This document shows, one piece after another, positions 34,137-42,777 of a stretch of DNA of 64,000 nucleotides (positions are counted from its first letter, which is position 1; each line of letters begins with the position of its first letter). The DNA is from Gracilibacillus ureilyticus (lineage in GTDB: Bacteria > Bacillota > Bacilli > Bacillales > Amphibacillaceae). The notes beneath the pieces are model-generated. The model ran no database searches, was not told the origin of the DNA, and saw nothing but the letters and a program-made list of their open reading frames with translations. Made by a program: the position numbers and the translations under genes. Location: positions 1 to 64,000 of the forward strand of contig NZ_FOGL01000004.1 in assembly GCF_900111195.1 (NCBI RefSeq), written 5' to 3'.

Positions 34137-34409
34137 TTAAGACAGTTTAAGTAACTTGTTTACATCAGTGTGTGGTCTTGGGATCACGTGGACCGCTACT
34201 ACTTCGCCTACTCGTCCTGCTGCTTCTGCACCTACTTCTGTTGCTGCTTTCACTGCACCTACATCACCCTTAATAATTACTGATACTAGACCTGAGCCGA
34301 TTTTTTCGCTTCCTACTACTTCTACGTTTGCTGCTTTCAGCATTGCGTCTGCTGCCTCGATTGATGCTGTTAATCCTCTTGTTTCGATAATTCCTAATGA
34401 ATCACTCAT
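34137..34409 (-). CDS. BMC-H shell hexamer protein (EutM/PduA type), copy B
   Basis: 90 residues, with [20 protein letters not shown] and the same [10 protein letters not shown] pore loop as copy A; the tail is [11 protein letters not shown]. The GAGGAGG ribosome binding site lies inside the 3' end of the preceding shell gene, with which it overlaps by 8 bp. High identity to copy A suggests recent duplication or gene conversion. Confidence 0.96.
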   Translation of the reverse strand: MSDSLGIIETRGLTASIEAADAMLKAANVEVVGSEKIGSGLVSVIIKGDVGAVKAATEVGAEAAGRVGEVVAVHVIPRPHTDVNKLLKLS

Positions 34410-34788
34410 TGTTATTTTCCTCCTCTATAGGTTTATCCTCTTGTTTTTTTGTTGATTTTGCTGTATTTGGTTTTGCTGGTCGTTTTTTAGCAACTTGTTT
34501 CGGCTGTGGAACGACAAAGCGCAATATTTCTTCATGCGGGTTCGTTATCACTACCGCATTTTTTAATGGACTGTCTGTTTTTCTTTCATTTACCTGTTTT
34601 GCTGTTTCGATTGCCAGTGTTACATCAGAAATCGAACCGCCAATCATTATTGATACAAGTTTGCCGCCTAGTTGATTCTGACTTGATAAAAATTCAACTG
34701 CAGCTGTTTTACTAACTTGATCTAACATTTCCATCCCAACGGCGAAATACTTTGTTTCAATGACACCGATCGCTTCATATTTTTTCAT
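34402..34788 (-). CDS. BMC-H shell protein with Lys/Pro then acidic C-terminal tail
   Basis: 128 residues. The BMC domain (about 1-90) reads [40 protein letters not shown] and [13 protein letters not shown]. The expected KIGSG pore loop is replaced by NQLGG. A tail of about 35 residues ([20 protein letters not shown], then [13 protein letters not shown]) looks disordered: basic first, acidic last. It may bind lumen enzymes or nucleic acid, as extended shell proteins sometimes do; there is no Fe-S cysteine motif. The ATG overlaps the previous stop (TGATG). Confidence 0.88.
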   Translation of the reverse strand: MKKYEAIGVIETKYFAVGMEMLDQVSKTAAVEFLSSQNQLGGKLVSIMIGGSISDVTLAIETAKQVNERKTDSPLKNAVVITNPHEEILRFVVPQPKQVAKKRPAKPNTAKSTKKQEDKPIEEENNNE

Positions 34789-35072
34789 CAACTGTCACCT
34801 GCCTTCGGTATCAGCTTGCCATAGAGCTCTTCATCAGGCCGGGGGATACTCTTCACCGCCACAACTTGTCCATGTCGGTATGCCGTTTCAGCTCCAACTT
34901 CCAATGCCGCCTGTACTGACGCTAAGTCGCCTTGAATCAGTACGGTAACCCATCCGGAACCTGTTTTTTCTATATGAACAACTTCCACAAATGCATGTTT
35001 GCACATTGCATCAATTGCAGAGGTTGCGGTAACTAAGCCTTCTACTTCAATAATTCCTAACGACTGATACAT
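34788..35072 (-). CDS. BMC-H shell protein (PduJ-like, variant pore)
   Basis: 94 residues. SLGIIEVEGLVTATSAIDAM, pore loop EKTGSGWVTV with Trp after the GSG, and AVKSIPRPDEELYGKLIPK. It is a standard facet protein but diverged from the two EutM-like copies. It sits third in the shell gene block. Confidence 0.92.
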   Translation of the reverse strand: MYQSLGIIEVEGLVTATSAIDAMCKHAFVEVVHIEKTGSGWVTVLIQGDLASVQAALEVGAETAYRHGQVVAVKSIPRPDEELYGKLIPKAGDS

Positions 35073-35094
35073 CGTTTATTCCCCTTGCCTGTCA

Positions 35095-35415
35095 TTATGG
35101 TAATTTCACCTTACCTGTTGCTAATAACTTCTCAAGCCCTGGTGCCTGATGACTGATTAATCTTGTCACAATCTCATCATCTGTAATGTATTTACCTGCT
35201 TCTGTTCTTGCCACGTCTAAAGCAATTCTCACATCAGAGACATTCCCGGTAAATTTCACCTGGATAACTACAGGGATAGAAGCCTGATCTCCTGATGCTG
35301 GGTTATTACAATCCATTGCTTCGATTTTAACATCTGCTGCTTTACATGCCTGATCCATTGCTGCAAGAGCCACACTGTAGCCTAACACTTCCAGTAGTCC
35401 AACTGCATTCGCCAT
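35095..35415 (-). CDS. Divergent BMC-domain shell protein
   Basis: 106 residues. N-terminal MANAVGLLEVLGYSVALAAM matches the BMC fold start. The pore region is replaced by a longer loop (CNNPASGDQASIPVVIQVKF), then GNVSDVRIALDVARTEAGKY and a C-terminal helix. The longer loop suggests an altered or larger pore. It is the shell gene nearest the enzyme genes. Confidence 0.88.
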   Translation of the reverse strand: MANAVGLLEVLGYSVALAAMDQACKAADVKIEAMDCNNPASGDQASIPVVIQVKFTGNVSDVRIALDVARTEAGKYITDDEIVTRLISHQAPGLEKLLATGKVKLP

Positions 35416-35425
35416 TACGGTTCAC

Positions 35426-36946
35426 CTACCCTTTTATATTGAAACCGCCATTGGCGATAACTGTCCTGCGTTGTCTTGTGTAGCTTCTTGCGGAAGTAAC
35501 TCCCTCACCAGTCGGACCTGCAATCGTCATTGTCGTAAAACCTTCCCCTTTGAATCCAACACCAGACAAAGAAGATCCGTTGTTTACGAAAATAGTTGTT
35601 CCAATTGCTTTAGCAAATTTCGTTACATTCCCAATATGGTTGGAATGCATAACAGCGGTATGTCTGTTTCCATGTTCAGCTTCAACCGCCTTTTCAATTG
35701 CTTCATCAATAGATCTAACTCGGACAATTGGTAAAATGGGCATAAGCTGTTCTAACTGAACATATGGATGATTTGCATCTACTTCACATAATAACAGTTT
35801 TGTCTGGACATTCGATACACCAATATTTTCTAAAATAAGGGAAGCGTCTTTTCCGACCCAATCTTTTGATACAAGATAATCTCTTGCCAAATAAGAACAG
35901 CCGCCAGGAATGCCATCTTTATTTTCTTTCAGAGTAAGCTGCATTGCCTGTTCCACTTGTCGGTGGTCCAGCATATACGCACCTTCTGCTAACAATTCAA
36001 AAATAAGATCATCTGCAACCTGATCCAATACAAATACTTCTTTTTCTGCGATGCATAGCAGGTTATTGTCAAAAGATGCTCCTTCAATAATATCTTTTGC
36101 TGCCTGTTTCAAATCTGCTGTTTCATCAACGATTACGGGCGGGTTTCCTGCACCTGCTCCAATCGCTTTTTTGCCAGATTTCAGAAGGCTTTTCACCATG
36201 CCCGGACCGCCAGTTCCAACAAGGAGTCTAACATGCTTGTTATTGGCAATCTGTTGAACAGTCTCAATCGTCGGCTCTTTCACCATTGCTAAAAGATTGG
36301 CAGGTCCACCAGCCTTAACGATCGTCTGATTTAGCAATTGCACCATCTCTGTCGATACTTTTTTTGCTGAAGGGTGGACATTGAATACAACAGAATTTCC
36401 TGCCGCAATCATGCCAATCCCGTTATTCACTATCGTATCAACAGGATTTGTTACAGGTGTCACTGCTCCGATCACGCCATATGGTGTTTGCTCAACAAAA
36501 GTGAGACCATTATCACCTGAAAAAGTTTCTGTTTGTAAAATTTCTGTGCCTGGTGTTTTTTCAACTGTTAAGCTGAGTTTTGCTAATTTGTCGTTATAGT
36601 TGCCCAGTCCAGTTTCCTCAAGAGCAGCTTTAGCAAAATATTCAACCTTGTGCTTTACAGCCTCACGAATTGCTGAAATTATATTACCGCGATCTTCTAT
36701 TTTGTACTCATTGATCCATTTACGTTGTGCCTCATGTGCCGCATTAATCGCATCATCAACATTATCAAACACTCCATCAGCATTAGATCGGCTTGTAACG
36801 CTTGAAGCTAAATTTTGAGGAGACAACTGTTTCATCTTAATTGGTGTTGGTGTCTGATTAGTCTGTTGACTTTTATCAAGTACTGACTCTACGTTTTTCA
36901 GTACAGAGTCAACAATTGTCTGTATGTCTTTTTCATTTAACTGCAT
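35426..36946 (-). CDS. CoA-acylating aldehyde dehydrogenase (EutE/PduP type), encapsulated
   Basis: 506 residues. It oxidises a short aldehyde with NAD and CoA to acyl-CoA. The N-terminal MQLNEKDIQTIVDSVLKNVE is a typical encapsulation-peptide helix, followed by a Gln/Thr/Pro linker. The catalytic Cys298 is in SFDNNLLCIAEKEVFV; LVGTGGPGMVKSLLKSGKKA and AGAGNPPVIVDETADLKQAA are family motifs. Its ATG directly abuts the aldolase stop, so the aldolase and dehydrogenase are translated together. Confidence 0.95.
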   Translation of the reverse strand: MQLNEKDIQTIVDSVLKNVESVLDKSQQTNQTPTPIKMKQLSPQNLASSVTSRSNADGVFDNVDDAINAAHEAQRKWINEYKIEDRGNIISAIREAVKHKVEYFAKAALEETGLGNYNDKLAKLSLTVEKTPGTEILQTETFSGDNGLTFVEQTPYGVIGAVTPVTNPVDTIVNNGIGMIAAGNSVVFNVHPSAKKVSTEMVQLLNQTIVKAGGPANLLAMVKEPTIETVQQIANNKHVRLLVGTGGPGMVKSLLKSGKKAIGAGAGNPPVIVDETADLKQAAKDIIEGASFDNNLLCIAEKEVFVLDQVADDLIFELLAEGAYMLDHRQVEQAMQLTLKENKDGIPGGCSYLARDYLVSKDWVGKDASLILENIGVSNVQTKLLLCEVDANHPYVQLEQLMPILPIVRVRSIDEAIEKAVEAEHGNRHTAVMHSNHIGNVTKFAKAIGTTIFVNNGSSLSGVGFKGEGFTTMTIAGPTGEGVTSARSYTRQRRTVIANGGFNIKG

Positions 36947-37753
36947 TTAAATTGCTCCTCCTTTCTGCAATTGTTCGATCACACGATTGGTAACTTTCTC
37001 GACAATTTCCTGAATGACTGCTTCTTTGTCTGGTTCCTGCTGGCGGGGTGGCTGTTCCGTAATATCACACGGAGGAACGCCACCAGTCTTAATCCCCATA
37101 TTGTTCCGGATATTAATTAAATCGGAAATCTGATTACAGTTCAGTTCGTTCGCCTTATTCAATATATTGGTTGAATATGTTAACATTAAAGCGTAATGCT
37201 CCAATGATTCCATCCGGTAATATGCTTCAATTAAATCCCTTCCCCATGTTAACGCACCGTGGTTAGCTAAAAGTACGGCATGATGGTCTTTAATCAACGG
37301 AGTGATCGAATCAGGTACTTCTTCCGTACCCGGTGTAGCATATGGCGCTACCGGAATTCTCCCTAACAAAACAACTGCCTCAGGAGAAACTGGTTTTTCC
37401 AGATTAATTCCCGCAATGGCGTATGATGTAGCCACAGGCGGATGGGCATGGACTACCGCATTTGTTTCTTCACTTTCACGATAGACACGTAAGTGCATTT
37501 TCACTTCAGAAGACGGCTTTCTGTTACCTGCAAGTACTTTCCCGTCTAGATTCATTTTCACCATCATATCCGGTGTCATAAATCCCTTGCTAACACCTGT
37601 AGGGGTCGTCCATATCGTATCAGGTCCTACCCTCACAGAGATGTTTCCATCATTTGCCGCAACGAAGTTTTTCTGGTAGACACGTTTTCCTATATCGCAA
37701 ATTAATTTCTTTGCCTCAAAGTCACTGTAATATTTCTTCTGGTACAATCTCAT
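36947..37753 (-). CDS. Class II aldolase (FucA/RhaD-like) with C-terminal encapsulation peptide
   Basis: 268 residues. Expected to cleave a ketose-1-phosphate to DHAP and an aldehyde. FucA-type zinc and catalytic residues are present: E83 in KPSSEVKMHL, H102 and H104 in VVHAHPPVATS, H165 in LLANHGALTWGR. After the domain comes a Pro/Gln linker and an amphipathic helix (DKEAVIQEIVEKVTNRVIEQ, about residues 242-261) with the I-IV-V-VI pattern of BMC targeting peptides. It follows mtnA by 16 bp, matching the 5-deoxyribose disposal / DHAP shunt order of kinase, isomerase and aldolase. Confidence 0.93.
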   Translation of the reverse strand: MRLYQKKYYSDFEAKKLICDIGKRVYQKNFVAANDGNISVRVGPDTIWTTPTGVSKGFMTPDMMVKMNLDGKVLAGNRKPSSEVKMHLRVYRESEETNAVVHAHPPVATSYAIAGINLEKPVSPEAVVLLGRIPVAPYATPGTEEVPDSITPLIKDHHAVLLANHGALTWGRDLIEAYYRMESLEHYALMLTYSTNILNKANELNCNQISDLINIRNNMGIKTGGVPPCDITEQPPRQQEPDKEAVIQEIVEKVTNRVIEQLQKGGAI

Positions 37754-37769
37754 GCACCTCCTTTAACAC

Positions 37770-38834
37770 TTACTCAGCGAAAATTTTTGCTAAATTTTCT
37801 TCATAATCCGGGTAAACAATTCCCTTTTCTGTGATGATCGCTGTAATTAAAGAGCTGTCCGTCACATCAAATGCAGGATTATAAGTTTTCACAGACTCTG
37901 GTGCCATTGGCTCACTGTACCATTTCGTCTTAATTTCTTCTTCTGAACGAAGCTCTATTTCAATATCGTCACCAGTCTTTGATTTTGAATCAATTGTCGA
38001 CATCGGTGCACATACGTAGAACGGAATTCCATAATGTTTTGCCAAAATGGCCACAGCAGATGTACCGATTTTATTCGCTGCATCACCATTTGCTGCTACA
38101 CGGTCACATCCAACAAGCACTGCCTGCACCTTGCCCTGCTTCATCACTATCGAAGCCATGTTGTCACAGATCAGTGTCACATCAACACCAGCCTGATCCA
38201 GTTCCCAAGCTGTAAGCCTTGCGCCCTGTAATAGCGGTCTTGTTTCATCTGCATATACTTTAAAATCGTACCCTTTTTCCTGACCGAGATAGATTGGTGC
38301 AAGTGCTGTTCCGTACTTTGCCGTTGCGATGGTACCTGCATTACAATGGGTAAGCAAGCCCATTCCCGGTTCAAGTAGTTCCAGCGCATATTGACCAATA
38401 GACTCACAAACCTCTTCATCTTCCTTCTTAATCAGATCAGCTTCTTCTTTCAATGCTCGTTTAATCACATCAATGGATTGAGCCTTTTCTTTTTCAAGCC
38501 TTGCCTCCATCCGGTCCAATGCCCAGAATAAGTTGACAGCAGTCGGACGGGATGAAGCTAATTTCTCTTTCATTTTGGAAAAAGTCTGAGCGAACTCCTC
38601 GTAACTGCTGGCGTCACTGTTCTTTGTCACAAGATAAATCCCATATGCCGCAGCAATCCCGATCGCAGGCGCTCCTCTGACTTTTAAATGATAAATCGCA
38701 TCCCAGACATCATCGACTGTTTTCAATTCAAGGAATACTTTTTTATTCGGCAGTTGTGTTTGATCTAATAAAATGATCGTATCGTTTTTGTCATCGAGCT
38801 TGACCGATTCAATGACTGTTACATGTTCTGTCAT
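37770..38834 (-). CDS. MtnA-like ribose-1-phosphate isomerase
   Basis: 354 residues, eIF2B/MtnA family. It interconverts a 5-substituted ribose-1-phosphate and ribulose-1-phosphate. Seen are [35 protein letters not shown], the active-site Cys in [20 protein letters not shown] and the active-site Asp in [20 protein letters not shown]. Methylthioribose-1-phosphate isomerase (MtnA) and 5-deoxyribose-1-phosphate isomerase (DrdI) share these motifs. Absence of other methionine-salvage genes (mtnW, mtnX, mtnB, mtnD) from the window favours the aldolase route. Confidence 0.92.
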   Translation of the reverse strand: MTEHVTVIESVKLDDKNDTIILLDQTQLPNKKVFLELKTVDDVWDAIYHLKVRGAPAIGIAAAYGIYLVTKNSDASSYEEFAQTFSKMKEKLASSRPTAVNLFWALDRMEARLEKEKAQSIDVIKRALKEEADLIKKEDEEVCESIGQYALELLEPGMGLLTHCNAGTIATAKYGTALAPIYLGQEKGYDFKVYADETRPLLQGARLTAWELDQAGVDVTLICDNMASIVMKQGKVQAVLVGCDRVAANGDAANKIGTSAVAILAKHYGIPFYVCAPMSTIDSKSKTGDDIEIELRSEEEIKTKWYSEPMAPESVKTYNPAFDVTDSSLITAIITEKGIVYPDYEENLAKIFAE

Positions 38835-38846
38835 GTTGTCCCCTCC

Positions 38847-40064
38847 TTATTGAAACACCTTTTTCACCAGGCTGACAAAATCAGCACCTGTCTTGTACTG
38901 ACCGCGTTCCAAAATAAAATATTTTGCAACAGTTAAGCAATTCTCTTCTGCCTGCTGGCGGTCAGATTCATCTTCAATTGAAGTAATATCCGCAACTTTC
39001 GCGAGCCCGATAATGCGACGGGAAAGTTCCAGTCCAGCAACTGCTGCTGTATCTTTTAAAATATTGTTTAAGTAATATTCATAGAAACCATCATAAGTAG
39101 CAACAAGCTCCATATCTGTTTCATTCCAAAGCTTTCCGAACTTTTGTTTAAATAAGTCAATAACATCTTCAATTGACTGTAAAATATATGAGGTGAATTC
39201 GTTTCTTTTCGCTTCTTCTTTAATCGTAGCTTGTCCATTTGCATAAGCAAAAATCAAATTCGCCACAACATTTCCAATATCATAACCAGCCGGGCCATAG
39301 AATGCGAACTCCGGATCAATCACCTTTGTTGCCCCCTGTTTAATAAAAACAGAACCTGTGTGCAAATCACCGTGGATCAGTGACTGCGCATTTGTCATAA
39401 ACTCAAATTTTAATTTGGCTGTTTCCAGTCGTAATACATCATCTGCCCAGATCTCTTTTTCAACAAATGGACGTGTAGCTGGAAATACTTCATTTCGTTC
39501 ACAGTTATAGAAAGGTTCTGTATAAACGAGATCTTCACTAATCTCGCACAGTTCAGGATTAATAAAACTTTTCACAAGATCTTTCTTTTTCTTATGATCC
39601 ATTACTACATCTGAAGTCAGCAATAAGGTTTTCGCCATAAATGTTGTAATATGGTCAGCAAAGTCAGGGAAGATTTCATGCTTGATTAATGCTGATCGCA
39701 TAATCTCATAATCTGACAAATCCTCCATCGCAAAACAATTCATTACAGGATCATATTGATAGGTTTTCGGTGTATGATCCGGAACATATTCATATTGAAT
39801 TTTCAAAATATCACTTTCAATTCTGTTACGGTCTGGTGAGAGTTTAAACTCATCAGAAATACGTGCAACAGGACCAGCCTGTTTTAAAATGATCGAATCA
39901 CCATATTTTCCATCAACAATATGAAAAACATAGTTTAAGTTTCCATCCCCAATTTCTTTACAGGTAAGTTCAGCATCTTGTTTAAAGAAATCCAGTTTTT
40001 CTTTCGCATATTCAATTGCCTGTTCCTCATTCATTGTAAAATATTCCGTAGAAAAGTCTGTCAT
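38847..40064 (-). CDS. MtnK-like 5-substituted ribose kinase
   Basis: 405 residues, aminoglycoside-phosphotransferase-like fold. N-terminal CKEIGDGNLNYVFHIVDGKY is the MtnK glycine loop. SIILKQAGPVARISDEFKLS holds the ATP lysine; SLIHGDLHTGSVFIKQGATK is the catalytic loop; VIDPEFAFYGPAGYDIGNVV is the metal-binding DPE segment. It phosphorylates free methylthioribose or 5-deoxyribose at C1. It lies 12 bp upstream of the isomerase gene and directly downstream of the sugar importer. Confidence 0.93.
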   Translation of the reverse strand: MTDFSTEYFTMNEEQAIEYAKEKLDFFKQDAELTCKEIGDGNLNYVFHIVDGKYGDSIILKQAGPVARISDEFKLSPDRNRIESDILKIQYEYVPDHTPKTYQYDPVMNCFAMEDLSDYEIMRSALIKHEIFPDFADHITTFMAKTLLLTSDVVMDHKKKKDLVKSFINPELCEISEDLVYTEPFYNCERNEVFPATRPFVEKEIWADDVLRLETAKLKFEFMTNAQSLIHGDLHTGSVFIKQGATKVIDPEFAFYGPAGYDIGNVVANLIFAYANGQATIKEEAKRNEFTSYILQSIEDVIDLFKQKFGKLWNETDMELVATYDGFYEYYLNNILKDTAAVAGLELSRRIIGLAKVADITSIEDESDRQQAEENCLTVAKYFILERGQYKTGADFVSLVKKVFQ

Positions 40065-40076
40065 GTTAAAACCCTC

Positions 40077-41087
40077 CTATTTCATTTTGTAATAAGTTAA
40101 CGCGAGTGCTGACGCGAACACTGCACCTTTTACAATATCCATTGCATAATACGGTACAGACATCATTACTAGACCGTTAGCTAGAATACCAATTAACACA
40201 GCCCCGATAAATGTACCAAATGCATTTGGTTTCCCTGCACCAAGCACGGACAGTCCGATAAATGCTGCAGCAACGGCATCCATTAAATAGGAACTTCCCG
40301 CATTAATTTCTGCTGTCATTACCCTAGATGCCAGGACGATCCCGCCAATTGCTGCAAAGAGTGCTGATAATACATATGCCAGAACTTTATACTTGTTTAC
40401 CGCAATACCAGATAACCTCGCAGCTTCCTGGTTTCCGCCAATGACATACATATAGCGGCCGTGTTTCGTATATGTTAAGAAAATATGTACTAGAATAACG
40501 ATCACAAACATGATAATAATAATTAATGGTACCTTACCAATCATACCAAAAGTGTCAGGAATTTTCCCTTCTGCATATGAACCGTCAGGCATAATCATAT
40601 TCTCTGAGATTGTGGCACTTCTAGTATAAGTTAAAGCTACCCCCTGAACGACAAACATAGTTGCTAATGTTAACAGCATATCAGGGATGCGTACTTTTAC
40701 AATAAGGAATGCGTTCAGGAGACCTACGAGCAATGCACAAACAAGGGCTACAATGATCGCAATTACGGTTGGCTGTGAATGCCAGACAAACATAGATATT
40801 ACGACTGCATTTGCCAGTGAAGCAACAGACCCAATAGATAAATCGAAACCATTCACAGATAAAGAGATTGTTAGTCCGATTGCAATAATGGTTACAATGG
40901 AAATCGACCTTAGGATATTAATAATGTTATTCATTTGTAAAAATGACGGGTTTGCAATCGAGAAAATAATGATTAATAAAACTATCGTTATAATGGTGCC
41001 ATACTTATATAGAAACTGAAAAAAATCAAATCCACTCTTTCCCTGCTTTGGAGAAGACAGATTTGCATCACCGGACTTCGAACTCAT
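40077..41087 (-). CDS. Ribose-type sugar ABC transporter permease
   Basis: 336 residues, about 9-10 membrane segments, RbsC/BPD-transp-2 family. Diagnostic are SLSVNGFDLSIGSVASLANA, VGLLNAFLIVKVRIPDMLLT, IGGNQEAARLSGIAVNKYKV (coupling loop) and FIGLSVLGAGKPNAFGTFIG. It overlaps the ATPase stop by 4 bp and is followed 12 bp later by the kinase, so the transported sugar is very probably the kinase substrate. Confidence 0.92.
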   Translation of the reverse strand: MSSKSGDANLSSPKQGKSGFDFFQFLYKYGTIITIVLLIIIFSIANPSFLQMNNIINILRSISIVTIIAIGLTISLSVNGFDLSIGSVASLANAVVISMFVWHSQPTVIAIIVALVCALLVGLLNAFLIVKVRIPDMLLTLATMFVVQGVALTYTRSATISENMIMPDGSYAEGKIPDTFGMIGKVPLIIIIMFVIVILVHIFLTYTKHGRYMYVIGGNQEAARLSGIAVNKYKVLAYVLSALFAAIGGIVLASRVMTAEINAGSSYLMDAVAAAFIGLSVLGAGKPNAFGTFIGAVLIGILANGLVMMSVPYYAMDIVKGAVFASALALTYYKMK

Positions 41088-42592
41088 TCGTCCCTTCCCC
41101 CTGTCGAATAATATAATAAATCTTCTTCTGTTACTTCTTTCGTTTTTACTTCTTTTACAACCTGGCCATCAAAAATCACGTATGCTCTGTCTGTAATCCC
41201 GATAATTTCGGATAATTCGCCAGATGCGTAAATGACGGCTTTTCCCCTTTTCGCCAGTTCTAAAATAAGGGTGAAAATGTCTTTTTTTGAACCAACATCT
41301 ACCCCTTTCGTTGGTTCATCAAATATATATACATCTGCATCTGTCACGAGCCACTTACCAATGGCGACTTTCTGCTGGTTCCCGCCAGATAAGTTTTGCA
41401 GTTTCGTTTCAATTGTTGGAGTTTTGACATCAAGCTGATCAACCATCTGTGCTGCAACTTTTTTCTCTTTTGAAAAATTCAGGAAAGAGAAATAACGTGT
41501 GAATTGATTTAAATTTGCTGATGTAATATTTGTTTTCACATCTTCTTCAACTAAGATGCCTTCCTTACGCCTTTCTTCAGGTACAAATGCCAGTCCCTGT
41601 CTGACAGCATGATTAGGTGTCTTCGGCCTGATTATTTTTCCATTCAGTTTAATGGAACCTTCCACTTTTTCCGCAGCCCCGAACAATGCCTTACAAATTT
41701 CAGTTTTTCCTGCACCAACTAATCCAGCAAGTCCGATTACTTCTCCTGAATGAACTGTGAAACTTACATCGTTTACTTTATCTGTATCTTTTAAATAGGC
41801 TACTTCAAAAACAGGTTCACCAATCGTCTTTTCCATTCTCGGGAATTGCTCATCCATTTTTTTACCTAGCATTTTTTCAACAATATCATTTACTGTAACA
41901 GATTTAATCGATTCTTCACTTATGAATCTTCCATTTCGCATAACGGTAATGTTATCACATATTTCGAATAGTTCCTGTAACCGGTGGGATATAAAAATAA
42001 TGCCGACATGATCTGCTTGTAATTGTCTTACAATGCGGAATAACTGATCTGTTTCTGATTTACTGAGAGGAGCTGTTGGCTCGTCCAGTATTAAGAAGCG
42101 GCACTTACTTGAAATAGCTCGTGCAATTAACACCATTTGTTTTTCTGCTAATGTTAATGAACTGACTAACTGTCTCGATGATACACTAATCTGTAACTCT
42201 TCTAACACTTTACTTGCATTATGATGAATCTCCTGATAATTAACCCACTGCTTTTTTCCCATATCACTGACTAAATGGTTTAACATAATGTTTTCCCCGA
42301 CAGTTAAATAGGGAATCAGTGCTGTATCAACTTCCTGATAAACGATTTGAATTCCATAATCTTTTGCATCTTTCGGTGAACGGATACTCACTTCTTTTCC
42401 GTCAATCAGTATTGTACCTGTATAGTGTGTGTAAGCACCTGATAAGACTTTCATTAAAGTGGATTTACCGGCCCCATTTGCTCCAATCAGTGCATGAACA
42501 TCACCTGCATCCATTTGAAAAGAAGCTTGATCCAAAGCTCTAACACCAGGAAAATCTATCGTAATATCCTTCATTTCCAAAGCCATTGTCAT
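41084..42592 (-). CDS. Ribose-type sugar ABC transporter ATPase
   Basis: About 502 residues, two ABC domains (RbsA type). Domain 1: LIGANGAGKSTLMKVLSGAY, LTLAEKQMVLIARAISSKCR, LILDEPTAPLSKSE. Domain 2: GLVGAGKTEICKALFGAAEK, LSGGNQQKVAIGKWLVTDAD and YIFDEPTKGVDVGSK. Several in-frame ATGs cluster at the start (42595, 42592, 42586); 42592 fits the AGGTG site best. A strong hairpin separates it from the binding-protein gene. Confidence 0.92.
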   Translation of the reverse strand: MTMALEMKDITIDFPGVRALDQASFQMDAGDVHALIGANGAGKSTLMKVLSGAYTHYTGTILIDGKEVSIRSPKDAKDYGIQIVYQEVDTALIPYLTVGENIMLNHLVSDMGKKQWVNYQEIHHNASKVLEELQISVSSRQLVSSLTLAEKQMVLIARAISSKCRFLILDEPTAPLSKSETDQLFRIVRQLQADHVGIIFISHRLQELFEICDNITVMRNGRFISEESIKSVTVNDIVEKMLGKKMDEQFPRMEKTIGEPVFEVAYLKDTDKVNDVSFTVHSGEVIGLAGLVGAGKTEICKALFGAAEKVEGSIKLNGKIIRPKTPNHAVRQGLAFVPEERRKEGILVEEDVKTNITSANLNQFTRYFSFLNFSKEKKVAAQMVDQLDVKTPTIETKLQNLSGGNQQKVAIGKWLVTDADVYIFDEPTKGVDVGSKKDIFTLILELAKRGKAVIYASGELSEIIGITDRAYVIFDGQVVKEVKTKEVTEEDLLYYSTGGRDE

Positions 42593-42726
42593 CATTCTCA
42601 CCTACTTTACTTTTGAAGATTTTCACGCGGGAAGCGGCTATTTGCCACTTGCAGTATTTTAGCACTCAAAAAATAGAAATTTTCTTACCTATTTAAGTCA
42701 TATTAGTCTGGTAGTAATTAATATGT

Positions 42727-42772
42727 AAAAGATAGAAAGCACTCCGTCTATGACGATTGCTTTCTATCTTTT
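42727..42772 (-). terminator. Strong hairpin between binding-protein and ATPase genes
   Basis: The arms AAAAGATAGAAAGCA and TGCTTTCTATCTTTT pair perfectly over 15 bp with a 16-nt loop, followed by a short T-rich stretch on the minus strand. It probably trims transcript after the binding protein so that it outnumbers the ATPase. The sequence from here to 42602 contains no gene. Confidence 0.75.
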
Positions 42773-42777
42773 TGTGT

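Noticed and set aside
29419-36946. Ethanolamine or propanediol utilisation operon
   Set aside because: No EutBC, PduCDE, reactivase or cobalamin genes; only shell, dehydrogenase and PduL are shared with those systems.
37770-40064. Classical methionine salvage (mtnKA) operon
   Set aside because: No mtnW, mtnX, mtnB, mtnD or mtnE, and no SAM riboswitch; an aldolase and BMC genes follow instead. The enzymes are therefore described as MtnK/MtnA-like only.
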